NCBI GenBank assembly: GCA_034431765.1
Contig: DAOUDD010000193.1
Coordinates: forward strand, 1-64,000
DNA from: DASYAN01 sp034431765
Lineage (GTDB): Bacteria; Chloroflexota; Ktedonobacteria; Ktedonobacterales; Ktedonobacteraceae
Length of the DNA stretch: 64,000 nt
Direction: 5' to 3'
Shown here: piece by piece, positions 1 to 6,916 of the stretch
Numbering within the stretch: position 1 is the first letter of the stretch
How the letters are laid out: each line of letters opens with the position of its first letter
Made by a program: the position numbers and the translations under genes
The notes under the pieces: generated by a model
Database searches by the model: none
Told to the model about the DNA's origin: nothing
The model's input: only the letters and a program-made list of their open reading frames with translations

Positions 1-30
1 GTACATGTTGCAGGAGAAGAGAGCAAGCAC

Positions 31-954
31 TTGGAACGAAATGTGATGTTTGATGCAGAACGCAACCGTGATAAGTCGGCTGAAACAGAGCGCGAGCATA
101 TTCAGGAGACTGACATAAGTAATCTCGCACAAAGCGATAGTCTCCGTCTCTACCTTCGAGAAATCTCGCGTATTCCTCTACTTACAGCAGCGAATGAATC
201 ACGGCTGGCGGAGAGAGCAGAAAAAGGAGACCGGGATGCGCGCAATCATTTGATTGAAGCGAATTTACGCCTGGTCGTAAGCATCGCCAAGAAATATGTC
301 GGGCAGGGACTCTCCCTGGAGGACTTGATTGGCGAAGGCAACATTGGTCTCATTCGAGCGGTCACGAAATTTGATTATAGAAAGGGATTTCGCTTCTCCA
401 CCTATGCGACGTGGTGGATTAAGCAAGCTATTACTCGTGCGATTCTTGAGGGGACACGCGTGGTACGACTTCCAGTCTATATTATGGAAGAGGTCATGCG
501 CGTGAAACGTACTACCCGTCAGCTTTATCAGGAGCTTGGGCGGGAGCCTACACCTGAGGGAATTGGAGAGCGTCTGGGCATGACTGCTGAGCGTGTCAGC
601 GAACTTCTTATCTGGGCAGAGAAAGTCTTTTCTCTGGATGCGCCACTATCAGAGGAAGAAGAGAACACGCTTGGAGATATCATTGAGGACATGCACGAGC
701 GTGGGCCAACCGAGATCACCGATCAACAACTGCTGCGTGAGGAGATTCGCAAAGTGTTGGGCCAGCTCACCATGCGCGAACGTCAGGTCATCGAATTGCG
801 CTTCGGCCTGGTTGATGATCATGATCATACATTGGAAGAAGTTGGAAAGAAACTCAAGGTGACACGCGAACGTGTGCGTCAGATCGAAGAGCGTGCTATT
901 CGCAAACTTCGTCACCCGCAGGCCAGCCGCATCCTCAAAGATTATCTCGACTAA
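31..954 (+). CDS. RNA polymerase sigma-70 family factor (RpoD/SigA-like)
   Basis: Sigma subunit that directs core RNA polymerase to -10/-35 promoters. Seen: region 1.2 (DSLRLYLREISRIPLL, residues about 36-51), region 2 with the GEGNIGLIRAV and YATWWIKQAI signatures (about 71-135), region 3, and region 4.2 helix-turn-helix with VTRERVRQIEERAIRKLR near the C-terminus. No region 1.1 or non-conserved insert is present, so it is either a compact primary sigma or a group 2 relative. The start used is TTG at 31 with AGGAGA at 12-17. The frame is open to the window edge and an ATG lies at 46, so the true start could be further upstream and the gene may be cut by the window. An orphan AGGAGG directly follows the stop codon, with no ORF behind it. 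Confidence 0.93.
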   Translation: MERNVMFDAERNRDKSAETEREHIQETDISNLAQSDSLRLYLREISRIPLLTAANESRLAERAEKGDRDARNHLIEANLRLVVSIAKKYVGQGLSLEDLIGEGNIGLIRAVTKFDYRKGFRFSTYATWWIKQAITRAILEGTRVVRLPVYIMEEVMRVKRTTRQLYQELGREPTPEGIGERLGMTAERVSELLIWAEKVFSLDAPLSEEEENTLGDIIEDMHERGPTEITDQQLLREEIRKVLGQLTMRERQVIELRFGLVDDHDHTLEEVGKKLKVTRERVRQIEERAIRKLRHPQASRILKDYLD

Positions 955-991
955 AGGAGGAGCTTGAGTTCACAGTGAGTATAGAATACCC

Positions 992-1021
992 TTCACCTCC
1001 TACGGCGTTGTGTGCTATACT
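992..1021 (+). promoter_or_regulatory. Probable promoter upstream of the kinase
   Basis: TTCACC (992-997), 18-nt spacer, TATACT (1016-1021) with the extended -10 TG at 1012-1013. The -10 box lies inside the right arm of the inverted repeat GTGAGTATAG / CTATACTCAC (975-984 / 1015-1024), which could be an operator. Prediction from sequence only. Confidence 0.45.
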
Positions 1022-1199
1022 CACATGTCTATAAGTCAGAAACAAGCACAACCAAACAGAGCAGGTATGATACAGAATTCACGAGCAAAAAGTACTTTTG
1101 GACACAGGTGAATAAGGTAAGATCCCTGGCACGTTACATACACATGGATACTTGTATCAGCACAGGTGACTAAAGAGCCTGGTATGTCTATGCCAGATA

Positions 1200-1291
1200 G
1201 GCTTCATCTTCTTTGAAGCCGCTCGGAACGGGGTTGTGTTTCTCGTTCTTCCCTGAGAGGAGGCTGTTCTAGAAAGCCTTTCTCCTCTCAG
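1200..1291 (+). terminator. Two consecutive hairpins (terminator or leader structure)
   Basis: Hairpin 1: GGCTTCA (1200-1206) pairs with TGAAGCC (1214-1220). Hairpin 2: CTGAGAGGAG (1253-1262) pairs with CTCCTCTCAG (1282-1291), and an inner AGGCT/AGCCT extends the stem. The sequence after hairpin 2 is pyrimidine-rich (TGGCCTTTCTTTC) but has no clean T-run. It may end the upstream transcript or attenuate the kinase. Confidence 0.4.
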
Positions 1292-1348
1292 TGGCCTTTC
1301 TTTCATTCCTTAGCCTGAAGGCATGAGGGTCTCCAGAGAGGATTTTCA

Positions 1349-2611
1349 ATGAATGAACTGGCTGGGCACAGTCTCGGCGGCTATCATTTAGAAGAAGAGG
1401 TCGGACGTGGGTCGATGGGCGTCGTGTACCGAGGGAAACAGATTGCCCTGGGGCGAGAAGTAGCCATCAAGGTACTCCCACAGAATCTGGCAAAGGACAC
1501 CTCGTATGTTGCGCGTTTCATTCGTGAGGCGCAGATTATAGCGGGGTTGAATCATCCCAATATCGTTCACATCTATGATGCTGGGCAGCAGCATAAGCTT
1601 CTCTATTTCGTCATGGAGTTCGTTCAAGGCCCAACACTTGCGAGTTTACTCTCGCTGGACGGTGTTATTCCTCAACATCTTGCCGTAGAGTACGCAGCGC
1701 AGATTGCTGATGCGCTCGATGTGGCGTATCGTGAGCGCAATGTTATTCACCGTGATATCAAGCCAGAAAACCTTATGCTCAATCGTTGGGGTAAAGTTAA
1801 GGTGATGGATTTCGGTCTGGCACGTGCGGTAGGCCTACAGGTTATTACCGTCGCTAAAACACTTGTTGGTAGCATTTATTACTCTTCTCCTGAGCAAATC
1901 TGGGGCGATACCCTTGATAACCGGAGTGATATTTATGCGCTCGGTGTTGTACTCTATGAAATGGTTACAGGTCGGCGTCCATTCGTTGGGCGATCCATTC
2001 CTGAATTGACTCAGACGATCACGGGTGGCCCACTCCAACCACCAAGTGTCTACAATGCTGCGCTCTTGCCACAACTTGAGCACATTATTTTGACGGCACT
2101 TTCACGGGACAGAGAAGAGCGCTATAATGCTGCCAGTATTATGGCTCAAGAGTTACGCGCACTTTCTTTCCCACCAGTTGAACCTGGTAATACACTACCT
2201 CCAGCAAACGCAACTGCGCGAGAACAGAGCGTTATTCAACCGCCTAAACGACCACGTGTGCAACGTCCACGTTATCTCACGGGGGACGCAAACACTTCCT
2301 TTTCCAGACAGAATCAACAACAACAGCCGCCAGCAACTCCTGCTCCTTACGCAGAAGAACTTGCTCAACTCTCACCAACACGGCAACCGACGCAACAGCT
2401 TGGAACGGGTGCGAACTATCCTTCTCTTCCTCAACAACCCTATTCCCGCCCTGCGGCGACAAATGTACAGAACATGACCAGCCGTGATCGGCAACAGGAG
2501 AACACAAATCAGCCAGTTGAGGCACAAGAACAAGAGCGACCTAAAATCTGGAATCAGTTTCAGCGCATGTTCAAAACATCTACACGCCGTGACGATCTAC
2601 CCCCACAGTAA
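1349..2611 (+). CDS. Cytosolic Ser/Thr protein kinase with Pro/Gln-rich tail
   Basis: Hanks-type (PknB-like) kinase that phosphorylates Ser/Thr residues. The domain covers about residues 12-270: glycine loop GRGSMG (19-24), ATP lysine in AIKVL (K41), catalytic HRDIKPEN (134-141), DFG (154-156), and an SPEQ-type activation segment (SSPEQIWGD). The last 150 residues are low-complexity, rich in Pro, Gln, Arg and Ser. No hydrophobic segment is visible, unlike the other three kinases in this window, so it is probably soluble. The ATG follows AGAGAGGA at a normal distance. Substrate unknown. The adjacent sigma factor and HEAT-repeat gene are on the same strand, but each is separated by more than 150 bp. 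Confidence 0.93.
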   Translation: MNELAGHSLGGYHLEEEVGRGSMGVVYRGKQIALGREVAIKVLPQNLAKDTSYVARFIREAQIIAGLNHPNIVHIYDAGQQHKLLYFVMEFVQGPTLASLLSLDGVIPQHLAVEYAAQIADALDVAYRERNVIHRDIKPENLMLNRWGKVKVMDFGLARAVGLQVITVAKTLVGSIYYSSPEQIWGDTLDNRSDIYALGVVLYEMVTGRRPFVGRSIPELTQTITGGPLQPPSVYNAALLPQLEHIILTALSRDREERYNAASIMAQELRALSFPPVEPGNTLPPANATAREQSVIQPPKRPRVQRPRYLTGDANTSFSRQNQQQQPPATPAPYAEELAQLSPTRQPTQQLGTGANYPSLPQQPYSRPAATNVQNMTSRDRQQENTNQPVEAQEQERPKIWNQFQRMFKTSTRRDDLPPQ

Positions 2612-2770
2612 TCAACCTACGGAAGCCTGTGCAATGTATTCAAGGGAGGAAGCGGATCTTTCTTTTGGTGTGACGTGATGGATGTTTTGTTTCATCAGTT
2701 TTTCTTCCTTGACTTTTCAGGAGTAACTGACATTCATCTTATACTTCAGTTTAACAGGGGAAAATAGCAC

Positions 2771-4480
2771 GTGCGGCAGAGTCAATGGGAAAATATTCAT
2801 ACAGCGTTAGCATTAGTACTTGGACCTAAAACGGATGATGAACTCCGTGCTCGCGCCGCACGTCGCCTTGCTCGGCAGGATGTGCAATTCCTTCCACTCT
2901 TAGTCAGCACGCTTAATAGCTATCCAGAGATTACTACACCTGCATGGCCCTGGCATCCACCACAATATCAGCACTGCAGTCGCCTGCTCTTGCATTTTTG
3001 CCGAAAAATGCACATTACGCTTCCTGAGCTTTTGCAACCACCGTATACGACACTTCCGCCAGGTCCTGTTCTCTGGACAAGTATTCTTGAAGCGACAGTC
3101 CATGTGCAAGAGGAAGACTTTGAAACTCTTCTTTGTCAAGGCCTTGCTACCCCGTGGGCAAGTGTTCGCTACAGTGCAGCATTAGCATTGGCAACGCTTG
3201 CAAGTAGGAAGCCTCTACAGAGTGCAACATGTGAACTTTTGCAGCAGCACCTTAGAGAACATGAGGCCTTTCCCGTTCGCCTCACAGCCGCCTGTGCACT
3301 TCTTCAGTGTGGAAAATCTAGTGCATTGAATACCATTCTGGCACTTATAGAGCCTACGATACCACTGGATGTACGACGAGCAGCACTTTTTGTTCTGGCA
3401 ATAGACCTCCCTGTCCACTGTTTTGCAGAAGAGCAAGAGCGTCTTGTAAACGTCCTTCTTCGTACACTTGAAGATGAACACGCTGACATCGTGCAAGCAG
3501 CAGTTCATACGTTGGGGAAACTGGGTCAGGTTAGCGTGCTTCCGTTCCTGCGCTCTATACTGATGCAAAGTAATAGTGATTCGTCCTCTTCTCTAGCAGC
3601 TTTGATGGTGCTAGAAGAGCTTGCTGTACACAAAGATGTACGCACACAGATGAGACGCCAGGGATTACCGGCGTGCATTCTCCCATTGTGCTCCAGTTCA
3701 GAGCCAGAACTACGTCGTCAGGCTTGCTATACATTGGCAGCGTGCGGTGGCGAATATGCAGCCGCTGCCCTGGGAACACTTGCGCTTAATGCCCACCATC
3801 CTGGACATGGAGAAGCGGTAGAGAGTTTACGGCAACTTCATGGCCTATTGCGTGCTCCATTGCGCGAGAATGCTCTCCATTGGCTTCTACGACTATTACC
3901 AGGTTCTCCAGAGGAAATCCAGGTTACAGCTTTGGACTCGCTTAGCCATTTTCTCTGGCGCGCCTCCATGCATGGACAAAAACACATCTGGTCTACACTT
4001 AGCAAGAAGGTATTAGAGACACCTGTTTTCTTCCAGCTTCTACAAAAGGGTAGCCCCAGCATACGCCAACACACACTTGAGTTGCTCACGCACTGTGATA
4101 CACACGTCTCGCACTGGGCAGAGTTTGTGCCAATTCTAGAACGTCATCTTCTGCTTGACAAAGATGACGGAGTACGCGCATGTGCTGCTTACGTATGCGG
4201 CCAACTCAAAGCACGCTGGGCACTCCCTGGACTGCTTCTCGCACTTTTAGATACAGATGAAGATGTTGCACGAACTGCGTTAAATTCTCTTGACCAGATC
4301 GCCTCACCTGATGATTTCATTGTTCAGCATGTGCTGCTAGAACTAATTACCAGCGCTCCAAAAGCAGTTCTGAAAGATGACATTCTTATACAAGATGCTC
4401 ATCGAGTTTTGAAGAAATGGCAGAAAGTGGAAAAGGATAGTAGGGGAGATATGCAAAGGGCGTTGCACAGCTCGTGCTAA
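2771..4480 (+). CDS. HEAT-repeat protein
   Basis: 569-aa alpha-solenoid built from HEAT-type helical pairs. Repeats recognisable by ...VRAAALxxLxxL-like spacing include SVRYSAALALATLA, DVRRAALFVLAI, DIVQAAVHTLGKLG, ELRRQACYTLAACGG, GVRACAAYVCGQL and DVARTALNSLDQI. No catalytic motif, signal peptide or membrane segment is visible, so it is probably a soluble scaffold or protein-interaction factor. The start is GTG at 2771 behind AGGGGAA. It lies 159 bp after the Ser/Thr kinase on the same strand and could be a substrate or partner, but that is only a neighbourhood guess. The exact function is not recognisable. Confidence 0.8.
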   Translation: MRQSQWENIHTALALVLGPKTDDELRARAARRLARQDVQFLPLLVSTLNSYPEITTPAWPWHPPQYQHCSRLLLHFCRKMHITLPELLQPPYTTLPPGPVLWTSILEATVHVQEEDFETLLCQGLATPWASVRYSAALALATLASRKPLQSATCELLQQHLREHEAFPVRLTAACALLQCGKSSALNTILALIEPTIPLDVRRAALFVLAIDLPVHCFAEEQERLVNVLLRTLEDEHADIVQAAVHTLGKLGQVSVLPFLRSILMQSNSDSSSSLAALMVLEELAVHKDVRTQMRRQGLPACILPLCSSSEPELRRQACYTLAACGGEYAAAALGTLALNAHHPGHGEAVESLRQLHGLLRAPLRENALHWLLRLLPGSPEEIQVTALDSLSHFLWRASMHGQKHIWSTLSKKVLETPVFFQLLQKGSPSIRQHTLELLTHCDTHVSHWAEFVPILERHLLLDKDDGVRACAAYVCGQLKARWALPGLLLALLDTDEDVARTALNSLDQIASPDDFIVQHVLLELITSAPKAVLKDDILIQDAHRVLKKWQKVEKDSRGDMQRALHSSC

Positions 4481-4560
4481 AGGATTATAGTATTGACCAA
4501 CACTGCTTTGTAAAGATGGCTTCTACTCAGAAATAAATTATAGGGGACACTCCGGGTTTT

Positions 4561-5280
4561 ATGAATGTACAGATATCTACTAGCCTGGCTTTTATTGCGG
4601 GTTTAGCATCGTTTCTTTCACCATGTGTCCTACCTCTTGTGCCTATCTATTTAGCACAACTGGTTGGACCAAGTATACATCAAGCTACTGATAACATAAC
4701 CACATTATCTCAGCGCCTCACCACGCTCTTACACGCATTTATCTTTGTATCTGGTTTCACCCTCTCTTTTGTCGCCCTCGGCGCAACCGCGAGCACTCTA
4801 GGCTATTTCTTACGAGCGCATCTGATCTGGCTCCAACATATTGGGGGCATCATTCTTATCATCATGGGATTACATGTCATAGGATTGCTTAGAATTCCAC
4901 TTCTCTATCGGCAGAAGCGCTTCTTCTTTCGAGCAACACGACCGAGTTATGCCTCATCACTCCTGTGTGGCATCATCTTTGCTCTAGCATGGACACCGTG
5001 TATTGGTCCTATTCTCAGCTCAATCCTCATTCTCGCCTCCAGCACAACAACGCTTCAGCAAGGAGTAGGGTTATTGCTTGCGTACTCGTTGGGACTGGGT
5101 GTTCCCTTCTTATTGCTAGGCTTTGGCTTAAACGAGATGAGCCATATGCTCAAACGTTTCAAGCCACATATGAGAAAAGTGGAGATCGGCTCAGGCATCT
5201 TTCTCGTCGTCATTGGAATCGCTGTCTACTTCAATCTTTTTCTCTACCTGAGCAACTTCCTTGGACGCGGCATTGGCTAA
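4561..5280 (+). CDS. CcdA/DsbD-type thiol:disulfide transporter membrane protein
   Basis: Polytopic membrane protein of the CcdA family. This family passes reducing equivalents from cytoplasmic thioredoxin across the membrane to cytochrome c maturation or other extracytoplasmic thiol proteins. Seen: 239 aa, about six hydrophobic helices, and the two conserved Pro-Cys motifs with the redox cysteines: SFLSPCVLPLVPIYL (about residues 18-32) and LAWTPCIGPIL (about 140-150). Length fits the family (about 230-245 aa). It lies next to an RsrA/SigR-like redox sigma pair, which fits a thiol-homeostasis neighbourhood. No resA-like thioredoxin or cytochrome gene is adjacent. Confidence 0.88.
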   Translation: MNVQISTSLAFIAGLASFLSPCVLPLVPIYLAQLVGPSIHQATDNITTLSQRLTTLLHAFIFVSGFTLSFVALGATASTLGYFLRAHLIWLQHIGGIILIIMGLHVIGLLRIPLLYRQKRFFFRATRPSYASSLLCGIIFALAWTPCIGPILSSILILASSTTTLQQGVGLLLAYSLGLGVPFLLLGFGLNEMSHMLKRFKPHMRKVEIGSGIFLVVIGIAVYFNLFLYLSNFLGRGIG

Positions 5281-5307
5281 ATCAACTAAGAGGATCTTCC
5301 CCATCGG

Positions 5308-5592
5308 TTATTCCAGATCAGCCTGGATCTCTCTGATAGATTCAGCATCTAGAGGAACATTCTTGCCATGTGCAAGCTGCAAAATTTTCTCGCGTAAGTG
5401 ATCTGGCGCTTTAATCAGCGTACAACGCTCATGAATAAGACGTTTGAGGTACATGTCAAAATGAAACCGCCCTTCGCAGTGCTCACACGATATCAGGTGT
5501 TGCTGCACGATGACAACTTCATCGTTTGTCAGTTCACGATCAAGGTAGAGGTGGAGCCGCGCTGTTGTTTGAACACAATCCAGACATTCCAT
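5308..5592 (-). CDS. Zinc-finger anti-sigma factor (RsrA-like)
   Basis: 94-aa anti-sigma factor of the ZAS family. In characterised members a zinc-bound Cys/His cluster releases its ECF sigma partner on disulfide stress. Seen: two N-terminal cysteines (MECLDC), then the H-x3-C-x2-C core (QHLISCEHC, residues about 32-40), followed by an alpha-helical sigma-binding tail. The partner is almost certainly the ECF sigma at 5790, which is read in the opposite direction from the shared 197-bp region. This divergent layout differs from the usual collinear sigma-then-anti-sigma operon. Convergent with the CcdA-like gene (27 bp between stops). Confidence 0.85.
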   Translation of the reverse strand: MECLDCVQTTARLHLYLDRELTNDEVVIVQQHLISCEHCEGRFHFDMYLKRLIHERCTLIKAPDHLREKILQLAHGKNVPLDAESIREIQADLE

Positions 5593-5693
5593 AGTAAACT
5601 TCTCCTACACTAGCTCGCCATTGTATCTGTTCTTTTTAACATCACATAAGAGAGATTCATTCCCACAGACACCAGTTTTCTCATGCTAGACAC

Positions 5694-5723
5694 TTAGCAA
5701 TCCCTGGCAAAAGCGTTTATAAT
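5694..5723 (+). promoter_or_regulatory. Probable promoter of the ECF sigma gene
   Basis: Perfect -10 TATAAT (5718-5723) with a weak -35 TTAGCA (5694-5699), spacer 18 nt, about 65 nt before the ATG. It looks like a housekeeping rather than an ECF-type promoter. No clear GGAAT/GTT pair was found by eye. Confidence 0.45.
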
Positions 5724-5789
5724 AATGAGAGGACTTTCCCAGAATTGGTGCCAGGTAGCCAGGAGAGGAAAGCGTTAGAGGAGCTTTGA

Positions 5790-6458
5790 ATGCAGGAACA
5801 ACCATTTCAAGAGATCGAGCAGAATGTACTGTCACAAGAGGGAGAGACACAGCAACAGAACGAGAACCAGGGACAGCCTGAGATTTCAACTCCGACAGAA
5901 GACTTTGAGGCAGGGGTATTAGCGCAACTCGACAGTCTATATCGAACAGCACTACGAATGACCAATAATCCACAAGAGGCCGAGGATTTAGTGCAAGAGA
6001 CGCTACTTAAAGCCTTTCGTTTCTCCAATAGTTATCAGCCAGGAACGAATTTACGAGCGTGGCTCTTCCGCATTCTTAACACGTCAGCGATTAACCGGTA
6101 TCGTAAACAAGCAACCCATCCCACCCCCGCCTCATTACCTGAAGGTGAAGATTTTTATCTCTACAATCAAATTCGTGACTTAAGCGGGCAGGAGTTGAGT
6201 CAGGGAGCAGAAGAGGAAGTTCTCAATCAATATCTGGATGAAGATGTCTATAAGGCGTTGAATGACCTTCCCCCGAACTTTCGGATGGCGGTTGTGCTGG
6301 CTGACATCGAAGGTATGTCGTATAAGGAGATTGCCGAGGCGCTACAGATCCCTATTGGCACAGTGATGAGCCGCATCTCACGGGCGCGTAGACAGTTACA
6401 GAAGTCATTGTGGCAGTATGCCAAGGAGAGAGGCTATGTAAAGACGGGAGCATCATAA
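5790..6458 (+). CDS. ECF sigma factor (SigR/SigH-like)
   Basis: Extracytoplasmic-function sigma factor with only regions 2 and 4. Seen: region 2 with LYRTALRMTNNPQEAEDLVQ and the GTNLRAWLFRIL stretch typical of the SigR/SigH (ECF12) branch, and region 4 with DIEGMSYKEIAEAL and IPIGTVMSRISRARRQL. The N-terminal 45 residues are Gln/Glu-rich and probably disordered. By analogy it would drive thioredoxin or other thiol stress genes when the zinc anti-sigma factor (5308-5592) is oxidised. Length 222 aa, slightly long because of the N-terminal tail. The family branch is an inference from motif resemblance. Confidence 0.9.
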   Translation: MQEQPFQEIEQNVLSQEGETQQQNENQGQPEISTPTEDFEAGVLAQLDSLYRTALRMTNNPQEAEDLVQETLLKAFRFSNSYQPGTNLRAWLFRILNTSAINRYRKQATHPTPASLPEGEDFYLYNQIRDLSGQELSQGAEEEVLNQYLDEDVYKALNDLPPNFRMAVVLADIEGMSYKEIAEALQIPIGTVMSRISRARRQLQKSLWQYAKERGYVKTGAS

Positions 6459-6521
6459 AAGAAACCGTCTTACTCCTCCCTCTCATAGCATTGCAATGGA
6501 AAATGTTTTCTACCAGTCTCT

Positions 6522-6800
6522 CTACCGGATCGTCTCGGATAGGTTATGCGTCTGTCGTACTGCTTCGGAACCAGCACGTGTAATGCGAACATTGACACAA
6601 CGTCTATCCATCATATCCACGGAACGTGTCACCAGACCTTTTCGTTCAAGACGGGCAATTGCTTTCGTCGCAGCTGCTGAACTTACGCCGAGGGCAGAAG
6701 CGACCTCGCCAACCAACCAATGCTCACGACGGGCAAGAAAGCCAAGCACCTCTAGCTGACGAGTAGTTATATTGGTAGACATCCGGCGCATCGTAGTCAT
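6522..6800 (-). CDS. MarR-like winged-helix transcriptional regulator
   Basis: Short (92 aa) winged helix-turn-helix DNA-binding protein. Seen: TTRQLEVLGFLARRE, recognition region VGEVASALGVSSAAATKAIARLERKGLVTR, then a wing with DRRCVNVRITRAG. It is shorter than typical MarR (about 140 aa), lacking most of the C-terminal dimer helix. The start at 6800 is chosen because AGGAGAG sits 6 nt upstream; an earlier ATG at 6842 lacks this. It lies 116 bp after the histidine kinase on the same strand and could be the last gene of the ComX/ComQ-like cassette. No terminator is visible between them. Confidence 0.78.
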   Translation of the reverse strand: MTTMRRMSTNITTRQLEVLGFLARREHWLVGEVASALGVSSAAATKAIARLERKGLVTRSVDMMDRRCVNVRITRAGSEAVRQTHNLSETIR

Positions 6801-6916
6801 ACGTATCTCTCCTACATAATGAATTTCTTTCTCTCTATGCATATGCCACTGCTATGCCTTTCACGAGAAAGACGATGCGCCGAAAGGATTCGGGTAGCTA
6901 ACCACTTTTCAACTTG

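Larger units (their letters stand above)
955..1348 (+). other. Intergenic region with promoter-like sequence and two stacked hairpins
   Basis: A 394-base gap without a gene between the sigma factor and the kinase. It holds a perfect 10-bp inverted repeat (975-984 with 1015-1024), a promoter-like element overlapping it, and two adjacent hairpins just before the kinase start (1200-1220 and 1253-1291). A transcript starting near 1028 would have a leader of about 320 nt carrying both hairpins. No ORF of interest and no known riboswitch was recognised. Confidence 0.5.
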
